A stretch of 64,000 bases of DNA, from positions 20,839,316-20,903,315 of the forward strand of contig OZ024794.1 of the NCBI GenBank assembly GCA_964017045.1, read 5' to 3'. The DNA comes from Omphiscola glabra. Its lineage: Eukaryota > Mollusca > Gastropoda > Lymnaeidae. The notes beneath the pieces were generated by a model, which was given only the letters and a program-made list of their open reading frames with translations, was not told where the DNA came from and made no database searches. How positions within the stretch are numbered: position 1 is the first letter of the stretch; each line of letters begins with the position of its first letter. The position numbers and the translations under genes are program-made. Shown one piece after another: positions 1-9,797 of this stretch.

Positions 1-164
1 AACAGATGATAATATTAACTTTCACGGCAGTCAAATGGGTTCCATTTGATTCAGAAGTGTGTCCACTGTGGTCACACTTTGTCCCTGAAGACCCCCACGA
101 GAAGAGGCGGACAGCTCCGAATACGTCATGGTCAAGCCCATTGTGTCATCGTATCAAGTAACAA

Positions 165-404
165 GAGCAACTAATGCTGGATGTTGTAGTGAAGTAAGAG
201 CAACTAATGCTGGATGTTGTAGTGAAGTAAGACCAACTAATGCTTGATGTTGTAGTGAAGTAAACTGGATGTTGTAGTGAAGTAAGACCAACTAATGCTG
301 GATGTTGTAGTGAAGTAAGCTGGATGTTGTAGTGAAGTAAGACCAACTAATGCTGGATGTTGTAGTGAAGTAAGAGCAACTAATGCTGAATGTTGTAGTT
401 GAGT
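165..404. repeat. Minisatellite, 33-bp and 22-bp units
   Basis: Tandem copies of a 33-bp unit (GAGCAACTAATGCTGGATGT followed by a TGTAGTGAAGTAA half) alternate with 22-bp units that lack the CAACTAATG part. First unit starts are at 165 and 198. The mixed unit length suggests internal deletion followed by spread. The minus strand stays open through part of it, but that frame is an artefact of the repeat. Bases 1-164 before it show nothing I can assign. Confidence 0.9.
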
Positions 405-436
405 ACAAGTAGAAAGCTGTTGTGAAAGTTATCTGT

Positions 437-720
437 GGTTCATCATCATCATCAGGTCCCGTAGTCCTTCGACCGTTGGGGCGCCACAGATGACATGTAC
501 ACTATTCTTCCCCATTCCTCTCGGTCTTCTGCCCTACGCATAGCATCGCCTAGTTGTAATCCCGTCCATTCTTTGATATTATCTTCCCATCTTTTTCTTT
601 GTCTTCCTCTTGTTCTTCCTCCTCTAGTAGTGCCCTGCAAGATCTCTTTGGCGAGCCCTTGTTTTCTGGTCACGTGGCCATACCACTCAAGTTTGCGCTT
701 TTTAACAGACATCATATCTG
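437..720 (-). pseudogene. LINE 3' end, reverse-transcriptase C-terminus (family 1, copy 1)
   Basis: The minus strand (715 to 452) encodes 87 aa of the C-terminal tail common in invertebrate non-LTR retrotransposons: KLEWYGHVTRK, a basic RGGRTRGRQRKRWEDNIKEW block, then DREEWGRIV and a stop. The element ends in a short (ATG)n tail (plus-strand TCATCATCATCATCA at 439-453), as RTE-type LINEs do. It is strongly 5' truncated, with no catalytic reverse transcriptase domain present. A related copy lies at 5972-6165. Family membership is from remembered C-terminal motifs, so the clade (RTE or Jockey) is uncertain. Confidence 0.8.
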
Positions 721-883
721 TGGTTGTGATTATGTATATCGTGCACGGCGAGTCGTATTGTTAGATAACTTTGGCTGTAATTCTGTTACACAATTATTTC
801 TATACTGGGTGTGGGTCTTATTAAGTTTTGCCAACATTTGTTGCTTTCAAATTCTGTCTCATTTAATCTTAATGTCTATTAAC

Positions 884-1167
884 CGTATCCGGAAATTTGA
901 TCGAAAGAAATTTGGTCGACGGAAAATTAATCGACGGAAATTTGGTCGAATCGTTTTTTTAATTTATACGTTAAAATTTTGCGTCAAATTTCTTTTTGAA
1001 CGCATTATTTTGTTTTACTATATAGTACAGTTCGTTCAAAAAGAAATTTGACGAAAATTCTAACGTCTGGACTGAAAAAAAGATTGGACCAAATTTCCTT
1101 TCGATCAAATTACCGTCGATCAATTTTCCGTCGACGAAATTTCGTTCGATCAAATTTCCGGTAACCG
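884..1167. mobile_element. Foldback MITE, copy 1
   Basis: This 284-bp near-palindrome has arms of about 130 bp. The left end CGTATCCGGAAATTTGATCG mirrors the right end, whose complement reads CGGTTACCGGAAATTTGATC. A perfect 21-bp inner arm pair lies at 982-1002 and 1033-1053. Perfect 9-bp direct repeats TCTATTAAC (875-883 and 1168-1176) flank the element and look like a target-site duplication. No coding capacity. A 9-bp duplication with very long inverted repeats suits a Mutator-like foldback element, but copy 2 has an 8-bp duplication, so the superfamily is open. Confidence 0.88.
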
Positions 1168-1179
1168 TCTATTAACACA

Positions 1180-1915
1180 CTTTGCCCTCTTCCTCTCCCA
1201 ATGTTAACTATCTCTCATTTCCCCATACCTTCCTCAATCCAAATATATTATTCTCCCTCTATTTCCACTTTTCTCCATTCCCTCTTTCTCTCACCCCTTC
1301 AAATAAACCATCCCATCTCTTCTATCTCTTCTCTTTCTTCTCTCTCCTATCTCCCCATTCTCTCTCATTTCACTCCCTCTTTCTGTCCCAACTATCTCCC
1401 TCTCTCACTCCTCTAACTCCTTTCTATCTCCTCTCTTCTCACTCTCGCCTCTCCCGTCTCTCCCATCCTTCACCCCTAATTCCTATACCCCCCCCCCCTC
1501 TTTCTCTCCTATATTTTCTCTAACCTCGATCTCCCAAGTCTCCTATCAAACCTCCTCTTCTCTCATCTTTTCTCTCAACTCTCTCTCTCTTTTCTATCCC
1601 TCTTTCCCCCTCCTCCTCTCTTCCTCTCTCACCTCTCTCTTTATCCCCCTCTCTCTCTTCTCTCACCTCTCTCTCCCATTCTCTTCTCTATCTCCCCTCT
1701 CTTCTTTATCCTCTCTCCACTCTTTACCCCCTCTCGTCTGTTCCTCTTTCATCTCTCTGCTCGAACCACCTTTTCTCTTCACTATCCTTTCTCGCACTCT
1801 CTTCCCTCTCTCCCATCTCTCTGTCAGTTTAGCATCCCCCTTCACCCACACCATCCTCCACCTAAACCCTCTCTCGACACTCTCCCCCACGCCCCACATT
1901 ACCCCACCACCCACC
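1180..1915. repeat. Pyrimidine-rich (CT) low-complexity tract
   Basis: About 735 bp composed almost only of C and T on the plus strand, with irregular CTCTCT runs, TCCCT blocks and a run of C near 1490. Open frames inside it encode only Ser/Leu/Pro-rich low-complexity peptides and are not genes. Such a polypurine/polypyrimidine tract could form triplex DNA. Bases 1916-2230 downstream are GC-richer but otherwise unassignable. Confidence 0.85.
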
Positions 1916-2230
1916 CGGCAAGACTAATACACCCCACTTCCAGCAGCACACGGCCATGTTTCGGAGCCTTCATTGGGTAACTCGAAAATTGCCGGCTTGC
2001 TAATAACCTCGGATGCCTGCTCGGTAACTGATACCGCCCCAGAGAATAGCCGGAGATGCGCCCTTTCTCATTACACGATTATTTACTCAGGGAACTTTGG
2101 GGCGAAGACTGGCCGGGTCACAACAAGGTCCCCGCGAGGGCCAACTCGGGGACGTGGCAACATGCTCGTGAAAGAGTGACCATAAAAGTAGTGGGTCCCT
2201 TTTGGAAACGGTCGCTTGTCATCGGAAAGC

Positions 2231-2259
<29 letters not shown>
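2231..2259. repeat. Poly-G tract, 29 bp
   Basis: An uninterrupted run of 29 G. It could form G-quadruplexes, and its true length in the genome is uncertain because such runs are error-prone in sequencing. Confidence 0.9.
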
Positions 2260-2261
<2 letters not shown>

Positions 2262-2569
2262 GAGGTAGAGATTTTTTCTTCTCTATTATTCCCCATTCCG
2301 CACTGCGATCCCTGGTTGATGTTCAGCTCCCATGACGGCAATACTTAATACTAATTATTGTTGCGTTATGATAATTAAAAGGGACATGATTTGAGCTTTA
2401 ACCCCCCCCCCCACATCCCCCCCCCCCCCCGTGACTGTGCTTGGCAAAGGATATTTTCGCTGCAGCTTTTTCTTTCTTTCTTTTTTTTTTTTACATTTTA
2501 AATTAAATATTTTTAAACAATAAAAAAAATTAACAGTTCATTTTCTTTTATATATATTTTGCTTGTGGT

Positions 2570-2863
2570 GTGATTGCTTCCATTTACGGATAGCGCGCAA
2601 AAAATAATCCCCGATACCTAAGCTGATTGTTTTGGGTTTTTTTAAACGCAACTGCGTTTGGTGCGTAATATTTTCTTTTCTCGTCAGAAAATGAAATCGT
2701 CGCAATTATTATTTAAGTGTTGTGTCAAAAAATATTCGATTTAAAAGTGGTTGAGAAATCGTAATATTAATATAATAGAGAAGTGCGCAGAAATAAAAAG
2801 CGTGCAGTGAAGTATCAAGGGGGGGGGGGGTGGGGTGGGGTGGGAAGGGGTGTAGCAAAAAAT
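2570..2863 (+). repeat. Dispersed repeat A, copy 1
   Basis: Shares many blocks in the same order with 34725-35078: GCTTCCATTT, GCGCGCAAAA, GAAAATGAAATCGTC, TTTAAAAGTGGTTG, GAAATAAAAAG, GTGCAGTGA and AAGGGGTGTAGCAAAAA. Identity is well above chance but eroded by indels. A poly-G stretch lies near 2820 in this copy. I see no protein or inverted repeats, so the class of element is unknown. Confidence 0.75.
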
Positions 2864-2914
2864 TGGGGATTCTTAAATGTGCGTTACTTGAGTTCATGTT
2901 TTGTCAAGTAACTT

Positions 2915-3275
2915 TAGTAGATGGAAAGATCACGCATTGCTGCGGCCAATGTTTGGCTGACTATATCTAGTAGATGGAAAGATCACGCATTGCTGCGGCC
3001 AATGTTTGGCTGACTATATCTAGTAGATGGAAAGATCACGCATTGCTGCGGCCAATGTTTGGCTGACTATATCTAGTAGATGGAAAGATCACGCATTGCT
3101 GCGGCCAATGTTTGGCTGACTATATCTAGTAGATGGAAAGATCACGCATTGCTGCGGCCAATGTTTGGCTGACTATATCTAGTAGATGGAAAGATCACGC
3201 ATTGCTGCGGCCAATGTTTGGCTGACTATATCTAGTAGATGGAAAGATCACGCATTGCTGCGGCCAATGTTTGGC
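2915..3275. repeat. Minisatellite, 53-bp unit, 6.8 copies
   Basis: Near-identical 53-bp units start at 2915, 2968 and every 53 bp to 3233, each beginning TAGTAGATGGAAAGATCACG and containing TTGCTGCGGCCAATGTTTGG. Lack of divergence implies recent expansion or conversion. Bases 3276-4048 that follow hold nothing I can assign. Confidence 0.95.
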
Positions 3276-4056
3276 GGGCTATGACTATGACTTAAATGAT
3301 TCTGCTTTTGTTAGTTGTTTCATGAACAGTTGCTTAAATCTATTGGTGCATTCTTATTTACGAAACATCATTCTCTTGCGTTTTGAATTCTCTGTGCTTT
3401 CTATTATGTTGAAGTTAGTTGTTTATCACGGCTGCTAGAAAAAAGTATTATAAATATGTGTCTCATTTTGAAATAGTTTACAATATTATCATGTTTTAAT
3501 ATTCAAATTTTCGAATTGCAAATTTTTCTTTAAAAAAAAAAGTAAAAGAACGAAAGACTTGGCCTGGCATTTAAAGGACACGCCGTGTGCTGAGATAAAT
3601 ATGAGTTAATCCAAAAGCGTTATCCTAATGGATGTATCGGATCAGTTGAAGAATACTGTTCTGAATACAGAGACATCTGTAGTAAAGAAAATGTTATGGC
3701 TTGCACTGCCTCTCATTATTAGGAGTCTGGTCTCTATTGCTCTCTAATGTACAATTCATTTCCTTAATTTGAAATGGGAGCTTGGAAGTATAACTGAATG
3801 ACCAATAATTAACAATGGTCTGTTATTTCCGACAATCGGGTGGAGACTAAAACACCCGACTCCTTTAATGTAGTGTATCATAGCCCGAACCCGACATGGT
3901 TCCATAAAATTACCCAGGCTTACCGCCTATCATTACATTTAATGGTAACATGCCTAAGATTGGGGTCATCTCTTTTGAATAGTGCACACCTAAGTCGGTC
4001 CCAGCAATACACACAAAACGAACTCGGCCCAACTCATGGTTGTCCTTAAAATTACT

Positions 4057-4155
4057 CAGTGGCGGATCAGAGGAGGGGACATTTTAAGGTATCCCTGACG
4101 CTGGGAGAAATATACCACCGCCGCCACCACACATTGTTAAAAAGATCCGCCACTG
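4057..4155. mobile_element. Short hAT-like element, 12-bp perfect TIR
   Basis: A 99-bp segment begins CAGTGGCGGATC and ends GATCCGCCACTG, a perfect 12-bp inverted repeat of the form used by non-autonomous hAT elements. The 8-bp flanks (AAATTACT and GCTTCGTA) do not match, so the duplication has decayed or the copy is rearranged. Bases 4156-4760 after it are without recognisable features apart from a C/T homopolymer junction near 4540. Confidence 0.6.
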
Positions 4156-4761
4156 GCTTCGTACAACGCCTTAAACGCATTATATATCATTGTATCGTTA
4201 ATTAGGTTGGCCAAACACACTCTCAGATAGTTGGTACACGCTCGATGAAAGAACTAAATAAAAAAGCCCAACTGCTTGTATTAACAATTCAATGGCCTCA
4301 TTATCCGGAGTTCATTGCTGTGGGGCGGGAGCAGCCGGGCATAATGAATTCTAATTATCGACAAAGTGAGCGGAAAACTATCGCAGAGTTCATTTTAATC
4401 TCGACAGCATATGGGCTCAAAAGCTCGTCTCGGCAGTGGGAGGGTTACCTCGAGAGTATCGATGTCAGCCTCGTTTTGAATGTGGGTGCCATTAGAGCAT
4501 CTGTCACTATGGAAACACTATCCCGCCGCCCCCCCCCCCTTTTTTTTTCTCATTAGTTTAGCGGCCTATGTTATAAGCGTGTCATTGAGGATCTACAATC
4601 ACATTAAAAAATTTAGAGGGTGCGACTGTTGGTAATAAATAATAAAAACATTGCAATGAAAATCTGGAACACATATTATTCTCGTTCAGTTGAACGTTGA
4701 GTTTTGGTTAATCTGAAGGTGTTTGCAAACAAACTGTAACAGGTTTGGACGTAAGTAGACA

Positions 4762-4938
4762 CAGAGGCGTAGCTAGTGTTAGGAGCCCAGGGACAAAATG
4801 CATTTTTACGCACCCCTTCACCTCTGAAACCCATTATTTCATCAATAAAATACCATCAAAGCACATTTTGGCGCCCTAACTAGTTTTGCCCCCCCCCCGG
4901 GAACATCTCTCCCCACCCTATCCCCTTTCGCCCCCCTA
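4762..4938. mobile_element. hAT-like element 'GGCGTAGC' family, truncated
   Basis: The left end CAGAGGCGTAGCTAG and the interior (CATCAATAAAATACCATCAA, then GGCGCCCTAACTAG) match the reverse complement of the better-preserved element at 35374-35554. The right end stops within a C-rich stretch before the expected CTACGCCTCTG terminus, so this copy is 3' truncated and has no clear target duplication. Confidence 0.65.
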
Positions 4939-5019
4939 TACTGAGTAACATGAAGCTTATAATATTACTATCGTCTATTGGTATCCGCCTGCAGTGTGAG
5001 CCCAATAAAGCCCCTAAGT

Positions 5020-5188
5020 CAGCGGTTCTCAGCCTGTGGGTCCCACACCCCTTTGGGGGTCGAACGGAAGACCATCGGAAAACACATATTTATGAAGTAG
5101 CATCGGAAATAATTGTATGTTTGGGGATCACCACAACATGATGAACTGTATTAAAGGGTCGCGACATTAGAAAGGTTGAGAACCACTG
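5020..5188. mobile_element. SPIN-like non-autonomous hAT element
   Basis: A 169-bp element begins CAGCGGTTCTCAGCC and ends GGTTGAGAACCACTG. Flanking octamers CCCTAAGT (5012-5019) and ATCTAAGT (5189-5196) agree at six positions, fitting an aged 8-bp hAT duplication. Internal blocks CCCCTTTGGGGGTCGAACG, AAGACCATCGGAAAACACA, TTATGAAGTAGCA and GTATTAAAGGGTCGCG match my memory of SPIN/URR1-type hAT elements of rodents and other tetrapods. That match is recollection and was not searched. No transposase is present. Confidence 0.78.
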
Positions 5189-5245
5189 ATCTAAGTCATT
5201 TGGATCAGAAGTTTGCATCTACAAGTTGAAAGGACTATAGCTATG

Positions 5246-5400
5246 CAGAGGCGTAGGATGGTGCAGCTTTTTTTTTTTTTTTTTTTTTTGGGGGGGGGGG
5301 GGGGGTTGTATCCACGGGCGGTACTTTTTATCTAAAAATTGAGGGGTGGCACTTTCGCTCAACAAGCAAGGGGGTTATTTTTTTTGGGTGGGGGCGGAAC
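5246..5400. mobile_element. hAT-like remnant with T22/G16 homopolymer junction
   Basis: Starts CAGAGGCGTAGGATGG, resembling the right end of the element at 57719-57889 in reverse, and shares a GGGTGGCACTTT block with it. A run of 22 T followed by 16 G (5268-5305) interrupts it. The right end is not resolved. Bases 5401-5970 beyond it hold nothing I can assign. Confidence 0.45.
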
Positions 5401-5971
5401 AAAATCATGACCATTAGATCTGTGTATCCGTGTTAGGAGTGGGCGATCATCGTTTAAGGCTAATGAATAAATGAAATATATTTGCCTTTCTGACATATGC
5501 CATGAAAATGCTGCCCCAAAATAAGTTCCCATAGGGGTGAACGGATCTCTGCCATCTTCCTACGCGTGTGGAAGGAACAATTTTAAAAAATTCTTTTATG
5601 TTAAAGTTGAATATATTTAGTGGTCGAATATTTGGAGATTATTAAAAATACTGGAAGTAATTTTTTTTACTTTACAAGCCTTACAATTTTTATTTCTATT
5701 AGAAGCAAATGACCTCATGATAAAATCCTTATATTTCGAGGTTCCTTTTATCGAAAACACAAATGACGCCATGCGCACATAGCGTGCTAAACAATGAATA
5801 TGATAAGTTAACATATTCTACAACTCAATACAAGAAAACCACGTGTCTTGAAAATGATAAAGCTTAGACTTGTGGGTTTACTTAACGTATTTAAAAAAAT
5901 GTTCTGAAAACTCCAAAATTATTTTCAGTACTTCAATTTTGTTGAAAATTTTTGTGTGTTGATAATTTTAT

Positions 5972-6165
5972 CATTATCATCATCATGTCCCTTAGTCTTT
6001 GGACCGTTGGGGCGCCACAGCTGACATGAAAACTATCCTTCTCCATTCCTCTCTGTCTTCTGCACTACGTATAGCATCGACTAGTTTCAGACTCGTCCAC
6101 TCTTTGATGTTATCTTCCCATCTTTTTTCTCTGTCTTCCTCTTCATCCCGTTTATGAGAGTCTGT
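5972..6165 (-). pseudogene. LINE 3' end (family 1, copy 2)
   Basis: Minus strand encodes KRWEDNIKEWTSLKLVDAI, then SAEDREEWRRIVFMSAVAPQ and a short tail, closely matching 437-720, and also ends in an (ATG/ATA)n tail (plus-strand TCATTATCATCATCATG at 5971-5987). It covers only the last part of the reverse transcriptase and diverges upstream of about 6165. Bases 6166-6688 show no other recognisable feature. Confidence 0.75.
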
Positions 6166-6688
6166 CTGACGAGGGACCGCAGACAAACATCTGAACCTTG
6201 ATGCACTTCTCAATAGTATTCACTTCTAAAAAAATTGCACTGCGGGCGACTCCGTTAGATTTGAGCTTTTTACACCTTTTTTTACATAGTTCTGAAGTTT
6301 TTTTTCCGTAATTTTTGCTTTGTAATCGAGAAGAGGTGAAAGTGTTTGATGTGCTTTGGAATCTTAATCTTATGTTTTTATCCCGAGCAACAGTGTATAA
6401 ATGGAAGTTTTGGACATCGAAGGCACTAACCGACAAATATTCACATCCGCCATCTTGGAAACAAAGGATCCGACATCTGGGAAACAAAGGTGGGATCAAA
6501 CCAACCAACCGTGGACAATATCGTTACAAGTTGCATTCATTATAATTATCTATGATCTTGCAAACAAAAAAAAAAACAAGGGAGAAAAAATCCGTTTGAA
6601 CGAGGGCCAACTCTGATCACAATATCTACTAAGACTCAAAGGCCTACACATCTCACAGTAAATCTGACCTGACAATCATTCATCGAAA

Positions 6689-6978
6689 GTCTTGATGAGT
6701 CTGACAACACAAGTGACGTCTTGATGAGTCTGACAACACAAGTGACGTCTTGATGAGTCTGACAACACAAGTGACGTCTTGATGAGTCTGACAAAACAAG
6801 TGACGTCTTGATGAGTCTGACAACACAAGTGACGTCTTGATGAGTCTGACAACACAAGTGACGTCTTGATGAGTCTGACAACACAAGTGACGTCTTGATG
6901 AGTCTGACAAAACAAGTGACGTCTTGATGAGTCTGACAAAACAAGTGACGTCTTGATGAGTCTGACAACACAAGTGAC
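6689..6978. repeat. Minisatellite, 29-bp unit, 10 copies, CRE-like motifs
   Basis: Exactly ten 29-bp units start every 29 bp from 6689 to 6950. Each reads GTCTTGATGAGTCTGACAA then ACACAAGTGAC, with an ACA/AAA variant site. Each unit junction creates GTGACGTCT, one base from a cAMP-response element (TGACGTCA). Reverse-strand frames are open throughout because of the lack of stops in the unit and are not genes. Confidence 0.95.
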
Positions 6979-7096
6979 GATGGTTCACCTGAAGCATTGC
7001 TCCAGATCAGTTCAAAATTTTTTAAATTACAAACGCTTTCAATCTTTCAATGTGCAATGTATTATACACTAATTTCCATATGTTTGGACCAATAGA

Positions 7097-7136
7097 AGCA
7101 TCTTATCTTATCTTATCTTGTTTTATCTTATCTTTT
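7097..7136. repeat. (TATCT)n-like microsatellite
   Basis: An imperfect TCTTATCTTATCTTG pentanucleotide run of about 40 bp. The surrounding 6979-7520 is otherwise unremarkable AT-rich DNA. Confidence 0.7.
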
Positions 7137-7523
7137 ATGGACAATAAAGCCTAAATATTTTCCGTATCCTTTTCTTGCTGTGTCAGATTTTAAAGTTGTT
7201 TTTTTCTTTTCTTAACGTGAATGAACTTAGATATGATATCAGAAGGCGGCAACCAACCTAATAAAAAAAATTGGATGATTTTGTTGGGCGTTTTCCTAAT
7301 ACTACCCAAAAATACGTTAGTATCACTCTTCAAAATGTCGGTGGCCAAGCCCCCCCTCTTTTTGAGAATATTATTACCTTTGAACCAACTAAAGTAAATG
7401 TATATATTTAAAAAAAAAAAAAGTTTTCTTGATGGTCTTAACGCGCTGCACATATCTCCATGACATCCAGTGAGGAACATGCGCTTTCTAAGTTCAAAGG
7501 ATTGTTTTTAACGAGCTTAGAAG

Positions 7524-7754
7524 TACCATGGGAAAACAGAGACCCAGACTCATCTACCATGGCAAAACAGAGACCCAGCCTCATCTACCATGGAAAGACA
7601 GAGACCCAGCTTTATCTACCATGGGAAAACAGAGACCCAGCCTCATCTACCATGGGAAAACAGAGACCCAGCCTCATCTACCATGGGAAAACAGAGACCC
7701 AGCCTCATCTACCATGGGAAAACAGAGACCCAGCCTTATCTACCATGGGAAAAC
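7524..7754. repeat. Minisatellite, 31-bp unit, 7.5 copies
   Basis: Units start every 31 bp (7524, 7555 ... 7741), each containing TACCATGGGAAAACAGAGAC then CCAGCCTCATC. Because 31 is not a multiple of 3, translation cycles through three peptide frames (MGKQRPS, HGKTETQ, PWENRDP), which explains the three long overlapping open frames. These are not separate genes. Confidence 0.95.
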
Positions 7755-8144
7755 ATCTCATTAATGACAACCAAAATACGAAGTGTCAAGCTAAACTTTA
7801 ACTTTAAGGATTTCGCACTTAGAATTCTTAACGTGTACATTTTTTAATTTTTTTTTTTATTTTTCAAATCGGATATGGAGTAATACATGAAATAATACAA
7901 GATTGGAAATTGAAATTGTGGAAAATTAAGTACGGGTAAATGGTTAATATCTTACAAAAATATTATAACTGGTTTACGTTTTACCATATAATATTATACT
8001 TTATGTGTTTTAATATATGCGAGTACCAATACGTAGGCCACCCATAATCAGAATTTCAGTTAACAGAAATCTCGAATAAGGGTAAATATGTGTGTGATTA
8101 TTTTGCTTCTATGTTTAAAAAATGTTTAGACTTGTTTAAAGGTA

Positions 8145-8540
8145 GTTTATAGAAATGTTTATGGAAATGTTAATAGAAATGTTAATAGAAATGTTTATAG
8201 AAATGTTTATGGAAATGTTTATAGAAATGTTTATAGAAATGTTTATGGAAATGTTAATAGAAATTTTTATAGAAATGTTTATAGAAATGTTTATGGAAAT
8301 GTTAATAGAAATGTTTATAGAAATGTTTATAGAAATGTTTATGGAAATGTTTATAGAAATGTTTATAGAAATGTTTATGGAAATGTTTATAGAAATTTTT
8401 ATAGAAATGTTTACAGAAATGTTTATAGAAATGTTTATAGAAATATTTATGGAAATGTTTACAGAAATGTTTATGGAAATGTTTATAGAAATATTTATGG
8501 AAATGTTTACAGAAATGTTTATGGAAAGATTTATAGAAAT
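8145..8540. repeat. 12-bp tandem repeat, about 33 copies
   Basis: Repeats of ATGTTTATAGAA and its one-base variants (ATGTTAATAGAA, ATGTTTATGGAA, ATGTTTACAGAA). Both strands stay open for more than 130 codons (MFIEMFMEM on plus, INISINIS on minus) because the unit is a multiple of three without stops. No evidence of expression. The flanking 7755-8144 is AT-rich without features. Confidence 0.95.
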
Positions 8541-8735
8541 TAAATCATTCAATCACCCAGAGCTTTCCGAAACGCTCTTGTTGTTGACACACTTAGGTTT
8601 AGTCTTTTACTTTCACCATTTCGTGAACCGTTCCTTCGGTTCCGTTGCTACTAGCAAACCAACGGGTAAGCTGGGTCTCTTTATATAGTCATACGGAAAC
8701 GTACCCAAAGTTGTATCACAAATGTGATGGTAGCA

Positions 8736-8813
8736 CAGTGGCGTAGCGAGCTTAACTCGCGCCCGGGGCACAATACCTTTAGCGCCCCCCAATACCTTTT
8801 TAGCGCCCCCCTA
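8736..8813. mobile_element. hAT-like left end, 'GGCGTAGC' family
   Basis: Starts CAGTGGCGTAGCGAG and continues into GCGCCCGGGGCACAATACC and repeated TTTAGCGCCCCCC segments like those of the 35374 element. The right end is missing. The following 8814-9143 holds only a C/A homopolymer junction near 8950. Confidence 0.5.
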
Positions 8814-9143
8814 TTCGAAAACCATACAATATTATAGTAAAATGTGTAGGCCTTTATTAATCCGATTGATCTGTCTTTAAAGGAATAGGTAGCATAATTG
8901 TCAAGGTATATTTAGATCGTCCATTTACGATATCACTTTCCGGTAGTCCCCCCCCCCAAAAAAAAACCCTTTTTTAAAAATAGCTACTTGGTTTTTTAAT
9001 TTTGAAAATGACATACTTTAAAATTGTTAAAACAATTATTCTACCCTTTATCTTAAACTTAAACCAGCACAATTTTAGCATTGCTTTGTTGCGTCAAGAA
9101 ATATCAACCACTTATTATAAATTCTATGATGCCACGCTTTTCA

Positions 9144-9634
9144 GGTTACCAGAAATTTGATCGAAAGAAAATTTCGTCGACAGAAAATTGATCGACGGAA
9201 ATTTGATCGAACGGAAATTTGGTCGAATCTTTTTTTCAGTTCACACGCAGAGCCGGATTTACAATTTTAGGGGCCCTAGGTCAAAAAACATTTGAGGCCC
9301 CATTTTTAAAAATAAAAAATATTGCTAAGTTTTTTAAATTCAAAAAAATATTTTTTTTTATATACTACTCCCACTTTTGGGGCCCCTTATTTCGCGGGGC
9401 CCCTAGGCCACGGCCTGATCGGCCTGTCTGTAAATTCGGCCATGTTCACACGTAAAATTTTCGTCAAATTTCTTTTTGAACACACTATACTATTTATTAA
9501 AACAAAATAATGCGTTCAAAAAGAAATTTGACGCAAAGTTTTAACATGTAAACTAAAAAAAAAGATTCGACCACATTTCCTTTCGATCAATTTTCTGTCG
9601 ACGAAATTTCGTTCGATCAAATTTCCGGATACGT
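9144..9634. mobile_element. Foldback MITE, copy 2 (interrupted)
   Basis: Homologous to 884-1167 but in opposite orientation: left end GGTTACCAGAAATTTGATCG, right end CGATCAAATTTCCGGATACG. Flanking octamers GCTTTTCA (9136-9143 and 9635-9642) are identical. It is interrupted by a second element at 9248-9444. Removing that insert and one copy of its 8-bp duplication leaves 286 bp, almost exactly the 284 bp of copy 1. The inner arms GTCAAATTTCTTTTTGAA and its complement are conserved in both copies. Confidence 0.87.
9248..9444. mobile_element. hAT-like element nested in the MITE
   Basis: A 197-bp insert with ends CAGAGCCGGATTTACA and TGTAAATTCGGCCATG (16-bp inverted repeat, three mismatches). 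It is flanked by perfect octamers TTCACACG (9240-9247 and 9445-9452), the target size of hAT transposases. The interior has symmetric GGGGCCC blocks. It inserted into an already integrated MITE, so it is the younger event. Confidence 0.87.
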
Positions 9635-9797
9635 GCTTTTCAACACAATTTTAAAAGCCTCGCAAGTCCAGTTTAAACCGAGACCACATTTTTCTTTTCC
9701 AATTTTTGCCAGGATTTATACTCATAGCTCTACTCCTGTAAGAAAGAGTCCCCCAGCGTATGAGTAATCAACAACCCAAATAAACATTAGCCCTTCT

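Noticed and set aside
1182..1523. Ser/Leu/Pro-rich frames in the 1.2-1.9 kb region
   Set aside because: Pure pyrimidine low-complexity DNA, open by composition.
2056..2268. Open frames in the GC-richer 1.95-2.25 kb segment
   Set aside because: Two overlapping short frames, one ending in the poly-G run; no recognisable domain and no splice context.
6689..6978. CRISPR array
   Set aside because: Direct repeats are contiguous with no unique spacers and the context is eukaryotic. This is a minisatellite. The same applies to the other arrays.
8155..8688. A 177-codon frame of MFIEMFMEM repeats
   Set aside because: A 12-bp tandem repeat without stops opens frames on both strands; the non-repeat end has no recognisable domain.
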